64,000 bases of DNA from Shewanella polaris. GTDB taxonomy: Bacteria > Pseudomonadota > Gammaproteobacteria > Enterobacterales > Shewanellaceae. The notes beneath the pieces are model-generated. The model ran no database searches. It had not been told where the DNA came from and saw nothing but the letters and a program-made list of their open reading frames with translations. The position numbers and the translations under genes are program-made. Below are positions 46,243-55,689 of the stretch, piece after piece (position 1 is the first letter of the stretch; every line of letters begins with the position of its first letter). Location: positions 2,170,001-2,234,000 of the forward strand of contig NZ_CP041036.1 in NCBI RefSeq assembly GCF_006385555.1, in the 5' to 3' direction.

Positions 46243-47907
46243 ATGGAAAGGATTTGGCTAGAAAAGAGTTATCCGCCTGGGGTTGAGTTTGAAATCGATC
46301 CAGATAAATACAACTCATTGGCAGATTTGTTTTTAAAATATACCAAGCTATATGCCGATAATACGGCGTTTATCAACATGGATGTCAGTATTACTTATCA
46401 ACAGCTTGCCCAGCAAGCGACAGACTTTGCAGCCTATTTACAGCAAGACTTAGGTTTAGTTAAAGGCGATAAGTTTGCCATTATGATCCCCAATACACTG
46501 CAATATCCTATCGCATTATTTGGTGCACTTATCGCAGGCTTAACGGTGGTGAATGTTAATCCACTGTATACCCCGCGTGAATTAGAACATCAATTAAAAG
46601 ACTCTGGCACTAAAGCCATTTTAATTTTAGAAAACTTTGCCCATGTATTGCAGGCAGTTATTGATAAAACCGATGTTAAACATGTTATCACCACTGGTGT
46701 GGGTGACCGATTAGGCCTAATTAAAGGCGCATTAGTTAACGGCGCGATTAAGCACGTGAAGAAATTGGTGCCAGCGTTCGATTTACCTAATGCGGTTAAA
46801 TTTAATGACGCCATGGCAAAAGGCAGTAAAAAAACCTTTATACCGGTTGATGTTATCGGTTCTGACTTAGCCTTTTTACAATACACTGGCGGCACTACAG
46901 GCCCTTCAAAAGGTGCCATGCTGACTCACCGTAATATGGTTGCCAACCTTGAGCAGTCCAATGCTGTTACCAAGAACGGTTATGAAATCGGCAAAGAGCT
47001 TATTATTACTGCACTACCGCTTTATCATATTTACGCGTTAACCTCTAATTGCTTAGCCTTCTTACCGTTTGGTGGTACCAACTTATTAATCACCAATCCA
47101 AGAGACATGCCTGCTTTTGTAAAAGAACTGGCTAAATATCGTTTCACTGTGATTACTGGAGTGAACACCTTATTTAACGGCTTATTGAATACGCCAGGGT
47201 TTGATCAACTTGATTTTAGTTCATTAAAAATGGGTTTTGGCGGTGGAATGTCGGTGCAAAGGCCAGTTGCAGAACATTGGGAACGAGTGACTAAAAGCCG
47301 TTTACTTGAAGGCTACGGGTTAACAGAATGTGCGCCCTTAGTGACAATGAGTCCTTATAACCAAAAAAGCTACAATGGCTCGATTGGTTTACCGGCATCA
47401 TCAACCGATATTCGTTTAGTCGGTGCAGATGGCGAAGACGTGGCATTAGGTGAGCCTGGTGAAATGTGGGTTAAAGGCCCACAAGTGATGAAAGGCTATT
47501 ACAATCGCCAAAAAGCCACTGACGAAGTGTTAATCGACGGCTGGTTAGCCACGGGGGACATTGCCACCATGGACGAGAATGGTTTCTTTAAAATTGTTGA
47601 CCGCAAAAAAGACATGATTAACGTGTCTGGTTTTAACGTTTTCCCTAACGAAATTGAAGAAGTAATTGTGTCGCACGAAGGGGTGTTGGAAGCCGCAGCT
47701 GTTGGTGTGTCTTGCGACATTACAGGCGAGCGAGTCAAAGTATATATTGTTCGCAAAGATCCTACATTAACTGAACAGGATATATTTGATCATTGTAATC
47801 AAATGCTCACTAATTATAAACGCCCTAAAGTCATTGAATTTATGAATGAATTGCCTAAAAGCAATGTCGGTAAAGTATTACGTAAAGATCTTCGTAGTAA
47901 AGCCTAA
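46243..47907 (+). CDS. Acyl-CoA ligase, FadD-like
   Basis: A 554-residue AMP-forming ligase. The P-loop YTGGTTGPSKGAM, the GYGLTECAPLV motif, and DGWLATGDIATMDENGFFKIVDRKKDMINVSGFNVFPNEIE are all present, and the catalytic lysine is in SNVGKVLRKDL. It activates a fatty or related acid with ATP and CoA so that the beta-oxidation genes around it can act on it. GGGGATA lies upstream of the ATG. Closely similar to E. coli FadD in layout, but probably specialised given its neighbours. Confidence 0.93.
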   Translation: MERIWLEKSYPPGVEFEIDPDKYNSLADLFLKYTKLYADNTAFINMDVSITYQQLAQQATDFAAYLQQDLGLVKGDKFAIMIPNTLQYPIALFGALIAGLTVVNVNPLYTPRELEHQLKDSGTKAILILENFAHVLQAVIDKTDVKHVITTGVGDRLGLIKGALVNGAIKHVKKLVPAFDLPNAVKFNDAMAKGSKKTFIPVDVIGSDLAFLQYTGGTTGPSKGAMLTHRNMVANLEQSNAVTKNGYEIGKELIITALPLYHIYALTSNCLAFLPFGGTNLLITNPRDMPAFVKELAKYRFTVITGVNTLFNGLLNTPGFDQLDFSSLKMGFGGGMSVQRPVAEHWERVTKSRLLEGYGLTECAPLVTMSPYNQKSYNGSIGLPASSTDIRLVGADGEDVALGEPGEMWVKGPQVMKGYYNRQKATDEVLIDGWLATGDIATMDENGFFKIVDRKKDMINVSGFNVFPNEIEEVIVSHEGVLEAAAVGVSCDITGERVKVYIVRKDPTLTEQDIFDHCNQMLTNYKRPKVIEFMNELPKSNVGKVLRKDLRSKA

Positions 47908-47951
47908 GGTATGTCGACGCTAGTCGTCGACGGTTTAATAATAAGAGTTAT

Positions 47952-49016
47952 ATGTTAGAAATATATGCCGGTAAAACGGCCTTAAAAACGATACAGCAAC
48001 AAGGGTTTACTCCAGAGATATTCAGTTCTTTCCTCGGCGCAAGTGGTGGGCCTAAATGGTTCACCTTACTGGGGTTAGACAAATACCTTTTTGGGGAGTT
48101 TTTTAAAGGCAGACAACAACCTTTAAACCTGATTGGATCAAGTGCCGGCGCCTTTCGCGCCGCGTGCTTTGCTCAAAATGACCCCGTAGCGGCGATAGAA
48201 CGCTTAGCCAAAAATTACAGTGAAACCGTTTATTCGGATGACACTAAACCACAACCAGACGAAATAACAGCCAAAGCAGTTGAATTACTTGATGAGTTAT
48301 TTGGTGACACTGGTGCAGATGAAATTATTAATAACCCAGTCTTTAAAGCCCATTTTATTGTCGCTAAATGCAATGGATTAGTTGCATCAGAAAATAAGTT
48401 GCTGCAAGGGACTGGATTATTCAACAGTTTTATCAGAAATACCATCAGTAGGCCTCTGCTTAACAGTCAGTATGAGCGTTACATTTTTCAACATGGTCAA
48501 AGCGATTTAAGCATTTATGATCCTGACAATATCGCCACAACGTCTATGGCATTGAGCCAACGCAATATTAAAGCGGCGCTATTGGCATCGGGCTCAATTC
48601 CTATCGTGATGCAAGGCATAAAAGACATTGTCGATTGCCCCAAAGGCATGTACCGCGATGGCGGGATTATCGATTACCATTTTGATTTTAATATTCAAAA
48701 TGAAGGCTTAACTCTGTATCCACATTTCAGTTCTACATTAAAGCCTGGTTGGTTTGATAAAAACCTGTCTCGTAAAGCGCGTTTACAACACTACGATAAA
48801 ACCGTGCTTTTATGTCCATCTGCTGAGTTTGTTGCATCACTGCCATTTAATAAAATTCCAGACCGCAGTGATTTTGTCGAAATGAAACCGGCGCAGCGCT
48901 TACAGTACTGGCAACAGGTATTTGTTGAAAGTGAAAAGTTAGCAGAACATTTTAAAAATTTTTATCAACAACAGAATATCGACAGCATTAAACGCATTGA
49001 GCAGTTACTCGCTTAA
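47952..49016 (+). CDS. Patatin-like phospholipase-family protein
   Basis: A 354-residue protein with the patatin catalytic dyad: the nucleophile elbow GSSAG in LIGSSAGAFRA and the DGG motif in YRDGGIIDYHF. An oxyanion-hole-like GASGGPKWF segment lies near the N-terminus. There is no signal peptide. Such enzymes hydrolyse acyl ester bonds of lipids, so here it could release the acids that the adjacent ligase activates (inference). AAGAG precedes the ATG, 45 bases after the ligase gene. Confidence 0.88.
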   Translation: MLEIYAGKTALKTIQQQGFTPEIFSSFLGASGGPKWFTLLGLDKYLFGEFFKGRQQPLNLIGSSAGAFRAACFAQNDPVAAIERLAKNYSETVYSDDTKPQPDEITAKAVELLDELFGDTGADEIINNPVFKAHFIVAKCNGLVASENKLLQGTGLFNSFIRNTISRPLLNSQYERYIFQHGQSDLSIYDPDNIATTSMALSQRNIKAALLASGSIPIVMQGIKDIVDCPKGMYRDGGIIDYHFDFNIQNEGLTLYPHFSSTLKPGWFDKNLSRKARLQHYDKTVLLCPSAEFVASLPFNKIPDRSDFVEMKPAQRLQYWQQVFVESEKLAEHFKNFYQQQNIDSIKRIEQLLA

Positions 49017-49101
49017 TGGCGACAAGATTTCATTTTTTGGTATCAATTAAGCACTTGTCATTAATATTTTGACGATAACTCATTTAAAAAAGGATTTGAA
49101 C

Positions 49102-50100
49102 ATGACCACATATAAAGCCATTAACTTAATCGCACGCCCAGACGCAGGCCCTGTAGGTCCGCAATTATTTGAAGTTGTCCAAAAAGAAATGCCAACAGTG
49201 GCACAAGGGCAGTTTTTGGTAAAACAGAATCATATGTCACTGGATCCTGCGATGTTTGGTTGGATGAGCCCAGACACCGAAAGCTATATTCCTCCGGTTG
49301 AGTTAGGTGATGTGATGCGCAGCTCTGGCATTGGTGAAATTGTCGAAAGTAATCACCCCGATTTTAAAATAGGTGATCGCGTAATGGGCATGATGGGCTG
49401 GCAAGAATACTTTTTAAGTAATGGTGTCGGGTTAAATAAAGTTACCGCGCCATTACCAGACGAAGCTATTTTGTCAGTATTTGCATTGCCGGGCTTAACT
49501 GCAACACAAGGACTTTTCAACGTGGGTAAACCACAAAAAGGGGAAACCATAGTGGTTTCTGGCGCGGCAGGTTCAGTGGGCTCTATTGTGGGCCAATTAG
49601 CCAAAGCAGATGGCCTGAGAGTGATAGGCGTAGTCGGCAGCGATGAAAAAGCAGATTGGATTGTAAACGAGCTTGGTTTTGATGGTGCGGTAAATTACAA
49701 AACCGATGATATAGCAGCAAAGCTTACCGAGCTAACCCCAGATGGCGTAGATGTGTATTTTGAAAATACTGGCGGCCCAATTCAACATCATGTGTTTGCT
49801 AGAATGAATGCCCATGGACGTATTGTGGTGTGCGGCATGATTGCAGATTACCCGAAAGCGGTACCTGATTTAGGCCCTAATTGGATCCAAGTGATTAAAA
49901 AACGCTTAATTATCCAAGGTTTCACCATGCCAGACCATTTCGGTGATGTGCCCGCATTACTTGAAAAATTAACCCCTTATGTGATGAAAGGACAAATTAA
50001 GCATCGTGCCCATGTGTTAAATGGACTTGAGTCCGCAATGACTGGCTTGAATTTATTTTTCACTGGTAAAAACAAAGGCAAGTTAATCGTCAAATTATAA
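49102..50100 (+). CDS. NADP-dependent MDR oxidoreductase
   Basis: A 332-residue medium-chain reductase of the leukotriene B4 dehydrogenase/2-alkenal reductase group. LDPAMFGWMS, GAAGSVGSIVGQLAKADG (cofactor loop), YFENTGGPIQ and FTMPDHFGDV are recognisable. It lacks the catalytic zinc ligands of alcohol dehydrogenases and should reduce conjugated enals or enones. The ATG at 49102 is preferred over an ATG at 49069 because AAGGA is upstream. It is the last gene of the second catabolic unit and could deal with toxic unsaturated by-products. Confidence 0.9.
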   Translation: MTTYKAINLIARPDAGPVGPQLFEVVQKEMPTVAQGQFLVKQNHMSLDPAMFGWMSPDTESYIPPVELGDVMRSSGIGEIVESNHPDFKIGDRVMGMMGWQEYFLSNGVGLNKVTAPLPDEAILSVFALPGLTATQGLFNVGKPQKGETIVVSGAAGSVGSIVGQLAKADGLRVIGVVGSDEKADWIVNELGFDGAVNYKTDDIAAKLTELTPDGVDVYFENTGGPIQHHVFARMNAHGRIVVCGMIADYPKAVPDLGPNWIQVIKKRLIIQGFTMPDHFGDVPALLEKLTPYVMKGQIKHRAHVLNGLESAMTGLNLFFTGKNKGKLIVKL

Positions 50101-50541
50101 CGCCGTTAATTGAAAAGTGCTGGTCTAAAAATGAATCACTAACAGCGGGGGGAATATATCACGCTTTTAGATTAGATCTAATCTGTGTATATAGCGGCCA
50201 TTTAGTTTGTTTAAATGATAAATGAGATGAAAGTTTCGTTAGCATGAATCTTTTTTAGTTTACTTTTAGTAAGTAAGGCATGAATATTCGTCCGTTAACT
50301 GATCGTTATCGAGCCATTGGTTAACGAGTTATGTGAATTCATAGCTACATAGCTAACCACTAAAGTGTTAAACAGTAAGCAATATAAATAAAAATAATAT
50401 TAAAAAAGACTTAAATTGGAGCTTTTGTTGATTAAATGTGATGTGCCATTTTGCGTTAATGGATACATTGCAACGCCAACAAATATTTGGCTGCCGATGT
50501 TAATCAATAGCGATAAAGCAACATAAATAAAAAGGTTGACC
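50101..50541. other. Gap with a perfect 16-bp palindrome
   Basis: No gene is supported in these 441 bases. AGATTAGATCTAATCT at 50169-50184 is a perfect palindrome that may be an operator for the downstream MoxR/VWA unit or a recombination relic. The MoxR gene start is at the end of the stretch. Confidence 0.55.
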
Positions 50542-51375
50542 ATGTTTAAAAGTACAGATAACTACATTGCCTCAAACGAGCTTACTTTAGCGGTAAATGC
50601 CGCCATAGCCTTAGAAAAACCGTTATTAATTAAAGGCGAACCCGGTACTGGTAAAACTCAGTTAGCAGAAGAGTTAGCCCGCTCTTTGAATTGTAAACTG
50701 TATCAATGGCACATTAAGTCAACTACCAAGGCTCAACAAGGCCTTTACGAATATGATGCAGTATCACGCCTACGCGACAGCCAGTTAGGTGATGCTCGTG
50801 TGCATGACATTGGTAACTACATCGTTAAAGGTAAATTGTGGCAGGCGTTTGAAGAAGATCAGAGATCGATTTTATTGATTGATGAAATCGATAAAGCCGA
50901 CATCGAGTTTCCTAACGATTTATTGCAAGAACTCGATAAAATGGAGTTTTATGTGTATGAAACTCAACAGGTTATCAAAGCTAAGCAACGTCCTATTATC
51001 ATCATTACCTCTAACAACGAAAAAGAGCTGCCAGATGCGTTTTTAAGACGCTGTTTTTTCCATTACATTAAGTTTCCTACTAAAGATGAAATGGCAAAAA
51101 TTATAGACGTGCATCATCCTAATGTTAAGCAGGACTTGTTACAGCAAGCATTAGAGGTATTTTTTGATTTACGTGATGTCAATGGGATTAAGAAAAAGCC
51201 TTCAACGTCAGAATTAATCGACTGGCTTAAACTGTTAATATCGGATGATATTTCTCAAGACATTTTGCTGAATAAACAATCAGACATCATTCCTTTGTTT
51301 GGTGCATTGCTTAAGAATGAACAAGACGTTTCATTAATTGAAAAGCTGGCTTTCATGAGCCGCAGAAACAGGTAG
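50542..51375 (+). CDS. MoxR-type AAA+ ATPase
   Basis: A 277-residue AAA+ ATPase. Walker A is GEPGTGKTQ, Walker B is ILLIDEIDKAD, and a sensor Asn is in IITSNNEKELPDAFLRRCFFHYI. MoxR proteins work with a VWA-domain partner, here the next gene, as a chaperone that assembles or inserts metal cofactors into enzymes. The ATG at 50542 is chosen over a TTG 6 bases earlier because AAAGG lies just upstream. It ends 6 bases before the VWA gene start. The client enzyme is unknown; none of the known partner oxidoreductases is adjacent. Confidence 0.92.
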   Translation: MFKSTDNYIASNELTLAVNAAIALEKPLLIKGEPGTGKTQLAEELARSLNCKLYQWHIKSTTKAQQGLYEYDAVSRLRDSQLGDARVHDIGNYIVKGKLWQAFEEDQRSILLIDEIDKADIEFPNDLLQELDKMEFYVYETQQVIKAKQRPIIIITSNNEKELPDAFLRRCFFHYIKFPTKDEMAKIIDVHHPNVKQDLLQQALEVFFDLRDVNGIKKKPSTSELIDWLKLLISDDISQDILLNKQSDIIPLFGALLKNEQDVSLIEKLAFMSRRNR

Positions 51376-51381
51376 TGCATT

Positions 51382-52554
51382 GTGTTTATTGATTTTTTTC
51401 TGACCCTAAAAAAGCACAAAGTGCCTTGTAGCTTACGTGAGCTACTCGACTTGATTGCGTTATTAAAAGCTGGGGTTGTGTTTGCTGATGTCGAAGAGTT
51501 TTATAACCTTGCCAAAATTGTCATGGTTAAAGATGAAATCCACTATGACAAATACGACAACGCTTTTGCTGAGTATTTTAAAGGCATCGAAAGTATTGAT
51601 ATTTTCGATAAAATTCTACCTGAAGATTGGCTACGAAAGGAGTTTGAGAAGCACCTTTCTCAAGAAGAAAAAGACAAGCTTAAATCTTTAGGCGGGCTTG
51701 AAGAATTAATGAAGGCGTTAAAAGAACGTCTAGAAGAACAGAAAAAACGCCATGCTGGCGGTAACAAGTGGGTTGGCACTGGTGGCACTTCGCCCTTTGG
51801 AGCTTATGGCTATAACCCTGAAGGGATTAGAGTCGGCCAAGATAAAAACCGTAACAACAGTGCCGTGAAAGTGTGGGATAAGCGCGAGTTTAAAAACTTC
51901 GACCAAGACCGTGAACTCGGAACTAGAAACATTAAATTAGCGCTTAAAAAACTTAGAAAATTTGCCCGCACAGGGGCCAGTGAAAAACTTGATATCAATA
52001 AAACGATCCGTTCCACTGCACAAAATGGCGGCATGCTAGATGTGCACATGGAACCCGAACGTCACAACGCCGTTAAAGTGTTGATGTTTTTCGATATCGG
52101 TGGCTCTATGGATGATTATATTCATACATGTGAAGAGCTTTTTTCTGCCGCACACAGCGAGTTTAAGCATTTAAAATTTTTTTACTTCCATAACTGCGTG
52201 TATGACAAACTCTGGCAAGACAATAACCGCCGCTTTGATAACATGATTGATTTAGAAGAAGTCATCAGAACATTTGGCGCAGATTACAAAGTCATTTTTG
52301 TCGGTGATGCGACCATGGGGCCTTACGAGATTATCGCCAAAGGCGGTAGTGTTGAGCATTGGAATGAAAAGCCCGGCATTGAATACATGAATCAATTATT
52401 AGGTCATTTCAATAAAGTTGCCTGGCTTAATCCACAACCAGAAAGTCGATGGCCAATACATCATTCTATTTCCATTGTTCAGCAGTTAGTTAACAATAAA
52501 ATGTATCCGTTAACCGTTGACGGCATAGGCCGCGCGATTAAAGATTTAAGTTAA
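51382..52554 (+). CDS. VWA-domain protein, partner of MoxR ATPase
   Basis: A 390-residue protein started by GTG, with a helical N-terminal half, a charged coiled-coil-like KEFEKHLSQEEKDKLKSL segment and a C-terminal von Willebrand factor A domain. The metal-ion site is DIGGSMDDYI rather than the usual DXSXS, so the first serine is Gly; that DIGGS form is common in this COG3825-like family (recalled). It begins 6 bases after the MoxR gene ends, so the two act together. The pair is a client-protein chaperone module with no visible client here. Confidence 0.9.
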   Translation: MFIDFFLTLKKHKVPCSLRELLDLIALLKAGVVFADVEEFYNLAKIVMVKDEIHYDKYDNAFAEYFKGIESIDIFDKILPEDWLRKEFEKHLSQEEKDKLKSLGGLEELMKALKERLEEQKKRHAGGNKWVGTGGTSPFGAYGYNPEGIRVGQDKNRNNSAVKVWDKREFKNFDQDRELGTRNIKLALKKLRKFARTGASEKLDINKTIRSTAQNGGMLDVHMEPERHNAVKVLMFFDIGGSMDDYIHTCEELFSAAHSEFKHLKFFYFHNCVYDKLWQDNNRRFDNMIDLEEVIRTFGADYKVIFVGDATMGPYEIIAKGGSVEHWNEKPGIEYMNQLLGHFNKVAWLNPQPESRWPIHHSISIVQQLVNNKMYPLTVDGIGRAIKDLS

Positions 52555-52696
52555 TAACAGCTCGTTTCATTAAGAACTGATCCCGTGACGTAAATACTCA
52601 CAGGATTCAGTGCAGGCAAGCCATGCGGTTTATATAACTTGAAGTTAGTTTGCACAGATAATATTGATAGAAAACATAATAAGGAAGGGAAGTAAT

Positions 52697-53605
52697 ATGG
52701 AATTTTTACGCACCGACGACAGTTGTTTCGCCAATTTACCTGATTTCAATTTTGCTGCGAATTACTTAACTGTTGATGACACTGAAAGTGGTGAACTGAG
52801 AGTTCATTATCTTGATGAAGGCCCTAAGGATGCCGCACCAATATTGGTATTGCATGGTGAGCCAACGTGGAGCTTTTTGTATCGCAAAATGATCCCAATT
52901 CTTGTTAAAGCTGGTCATCGTGTTATCGCTCCTGATCTTATTGGTTTTGGCCGTTCAGATAAACCGACAAAACGTAACGATTATACCTATCAACGTCATG
53001 TTGATTGGATAAAGTCATTAATGCTGCAACTTAATCTCACCGACATTACCTTGGTTTGCCAAGATTGGGGCGGATTAATTGGGTTACGTTTAGCTGCTGA
53101 AGAAAGTCAGCGATTTGCACGAATAGTTTGTGCTAATACCATGTTGCCTACAGGTGACCATGAACCCGGTGAAGCGTTTCAAAAGTGGCGTCAGTTTTCA
53201 CAAGACGTTGAAATATTCCCAACCGGTAACTTAATTAATAGTGCTTGTGTATCGACATTAACTGCGGAAGTTATTGCCGCTTACGATGCGCCGTTTCCGG
53301 ATGAGAGTTACAAAGAAGGGGCGCGTCAATTTCCGTTATTAGTGCCAATAACGCCGGACGATCCTGCTGCAGATAAAAACCGCGCTGCATGGAAAGTATT
53401 GAGCCAGTGGCAAAAACCATTTTTAACGGCTTTTAGCGATTCAGACCCGATTACTGCCGGTGGTGATGCGTTGATGCAAAAGCTCATTCCTGGTACAAAA
53501 GGGCAAAAGCACACCACTATCGTTGCTGCCGGACATTTTTTGCAAGAGGATAAAGGTGAATTGTTAGCTGATGTTGTAGTACAATTTATTGCAGATAACC
53601 GCTAA
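52697..53605 (+). CDS. Haloalkane dehalogenase-like alpha/beta hydrolase
   Basis: A 302-residue protein (from the ATG at 52697, which has GGAAGGG upstream; a TTG extension to 52664 is disfavoured). Asp123 in VCQDWGGLIG is the nucleophile, Trp124 the halide-stabilising residue, HGEPTWSF the oxyanion region, IAPDLIGFGRSDKP the cap approach, and the catalytic His is in AAGHFLQED. This combination is typical of HLD-I haloalkane dehalogenases, which release halide from chlorinated or brominated alkanes. A DhlA/DmbA-like role is likely, but epoxide hydrolase or ester hydrolase activity in the same fold is possible. It is a single gene with its own terminator. Confidence 0.82.
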   Translation: MEFLRTDDSCFANLPDFNFAANYLTVDDTESGELRVHYLDEGPKDAAPILVLHGEPTWSFLYRKMIPILVKAGHRVIAPDLIGFGRSDKPTKRNDYTYQRHVDWIKSLMLQLNLTDITLVCQDWGGLIGLRLAAEESQRFARIVCANTMLPTGDHEPGEAFQKWRQFSQDVEIFPTGNLINSACVSTLTAEVIAAYDAPFPDESYKEGARQFPLLVPITPDDPAADKNRAAWKVLSQWQKPFLTAFSDSDPITAGGDALMQKLIPGTKGQKHTTIVAAGHFLQEDKGELLADVVVQFIADNR

Positions 53606-53615
53606 ATTTTATACA

Positions 53616-53646
53616 AAAAAGAGCAACCAATATGGTTGCTCTTTTT
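53616..53646. terminator. Strong bidirectional terminator
   Basis: A 14-bp perfect stem (AAAAAGAGCAACCA and its complement) with a 3-base loop ATA and T/A runs on both sides. It lies between the convergent haloalkane dehalogenase gene and the frameshifted FAD oxidoreductase gene. Confidence 0.9.
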
Positions 53647-53687
53647 GTTTAACTGATAAGTTGAACAGGTTTCAAAACGACAAAAAA

Positions 53688-55309
53688 CTAGTTGTTGGTC
53701 ATTTCTTTAATCATGTCTAAAGCAACGGCTTCGGCAATACTGATGCCGTCGATACCAGCCGATAAAATTCCACCAGCATAACCAGCGCCTTCACCTGCAG
53801 GGTATAAACCTTTGGTGTTAATACTTTGGTAAATCCGGACCACGTTTAATTTGTACTGGTGATGATGTACGGGTTTCAACGCCGGTTAACATGGCATCTT
53901 TACTATCAAAACCACGAATTTTCTTACCAAAAGCAGGTATGGCCTCACGGATTGCATCAATGGCAAACTCCGGTAACGCATCGCTTAAATCGGTCATTTT
54001 CACATTAGGCTTGTAAGATGGCTCAACGTTTTTCAAACGGTTTGCCATTACCAGCGGCTAAAAAGTCGCCGACCATTTGTGCTGGTGCATCGTAATTGCT
54101 GCCACCCATAACATAGGCATTGCGCTCCAATTTACGTTGCAGCGCGATACCTTGCAGTGGATCGTTGTCAAAATCACTTGGATCAATCCCAACCACAATG
54201 GCACTGTTGGCATTTCGCTCACTTCGTGAGTATTGGCTCATACCATTGGTCACTACTGCATGTTCTTCTGATGTTGCTGCCACCACCACACCACCAGGGC
54301 ACATACAAAAGCTGTAAACACTGCGACCACTTTTACAATGATGGACTAACTTATAATCTGCAGCACCTAACATTGGGTGACCAGCGTTAATGCCAAAACG
54401 ATCTTTATCGATCATCTCTTGTTTGTGTTCAATACGAAAGCCAATCGAAAACGATTGTGCCTGCATATACACACCTTTATCATGCAACATTTGGAAAGTA
54501 TCACGGGCACTGTGACCAATTGCAGCAATAATATGTTTAGAATGCAGCACTTCGCCATTTCTAAGGGTGACACCTATAACTTGGCGATCGCTAATATTGA
54601 TTTCGTCAACCCGAGTTTCAAAGCGAATTTCACCGCCTAAACGGATGATTTCGCGGCGCATTTTTTCTACCATAGTGACCAATTTAAAGGTACCTATGTG
54701 AGGCTTACTTACATAAATAATTTCTGCTGGTGCGCCAGCGGCCACAAATTCTTGTTTTACTTTCAGGCCTTTAAATCCTGGATCTTTTACTTGGCTGTAT
54801 AACTTTCCATCGGAGAATGTACCAGCGCCACCTTCGCCAAATTGTACATTTGATTCAGTGTCTAACTCACTGGTACGCCAAAAGCGGAAGGTATCTTTAG
54901 CGCGTTCGTGGACTGATTTACCACGCTCTAAAATAATCGGATTAAAACCCATTTGTGCCAGAATAAGTCCAACAAATAAGCCACATGGTCCCATGCCAAT
55001 GACCAATGGACGTTCAGTTAACCCTTCTGGTGCCGTAGCAACATACTTATAATCAGTATCTGGGGAAACGCGGATATTTTGATCGTCAGCAAGCGATGTC
55101 AATAATGCTGCTTCATCAACATTGGTTAATGTCACATCTAATGTATAAATTAACCAAATTAAATTCTTTTTACGGGCATCGTAGCCACGCTTAAACACAT
55201 GTATATCAACCAGCTGATCCGCTGAGATAGAGAGCCTTTGCAAAACGAGTTCTTGCAGCGCATCTTCATTATGGTCGAGAGGCAATTTTACTTGGTTTAA
55301 ACGGATCAT
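53688..55309 (-). pseudogene. FAD-dependent oxidoreductase gene with two frameshifts
   Basis: Three adjacent minus-strand frames together make one NAD(P)/FAD-dependent oxidoreductase of the COG2509 type (normal length about 535). The first (54023-55309) has PLVIGMGPCGLFVGLILAQMG, ERGKSVHERAKDTFRFW and FGEGGAGTFSDGKLYSQ; the second (53818-54048) continues with PSYKPNVKMTDLSDALPEF and MLTGVETRTSSPVQIKRG; the third (53688-53879) finishes with INTKGLYPAGEGAGYAGGILSAGIDG. One extra base near 54040 and one extra T near 53838 break the frame twice. Deleting each restores a continuous protein. This is either a real double-hit pseudogene or two sequencing errors. Confidence 0.92.
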
Positions 55310-55689
55310 GATTTACCTAAAAAGAGACTTAAAAAACAGCGCGTAGTTTACGTGATTTAACCTTAAAATGAAATTACCTATTGATGTCATATGCCATACA
55401 GTCAGGTTCTATTAACGATAAAGATAAAATTACGTTCGTGGTTGAGTATGTTGGTCTTCGTGGTATTTCGTCTACAGTATTGATTTAGTGCTAAATGGCA
55501 ACTTAGCTGATGGCTAATTCTCTTTGATCCGTAACTTTTACAGTGATAAATGCTATCGCATTATCAGGGGAAACAAGTTATGTTATTTCATTTGTAAAAT
55601 TAACAGCTTAGTTGCTAAGGTGTTTTTTAGTAATCTGTTTAGATAATGTGTTTTGATATTTGTCGTGGACTGAGTTGAAGGGATTAACA
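55310..55689. other. Divergent gap with no gene
   Basis: The 380 bases between the FAD oxidoreductase gene and the GDSL hydrolase gene hold their divergent promoters only. No repeat or reading frame of interest was seen. Confidence 0.5.

Noticed and set aside
47914..47933. GTCGACG hairpin after the acyl-CoA ligase gene
   Set aside because: Seven paired bases without a T run; no support for a terminator.
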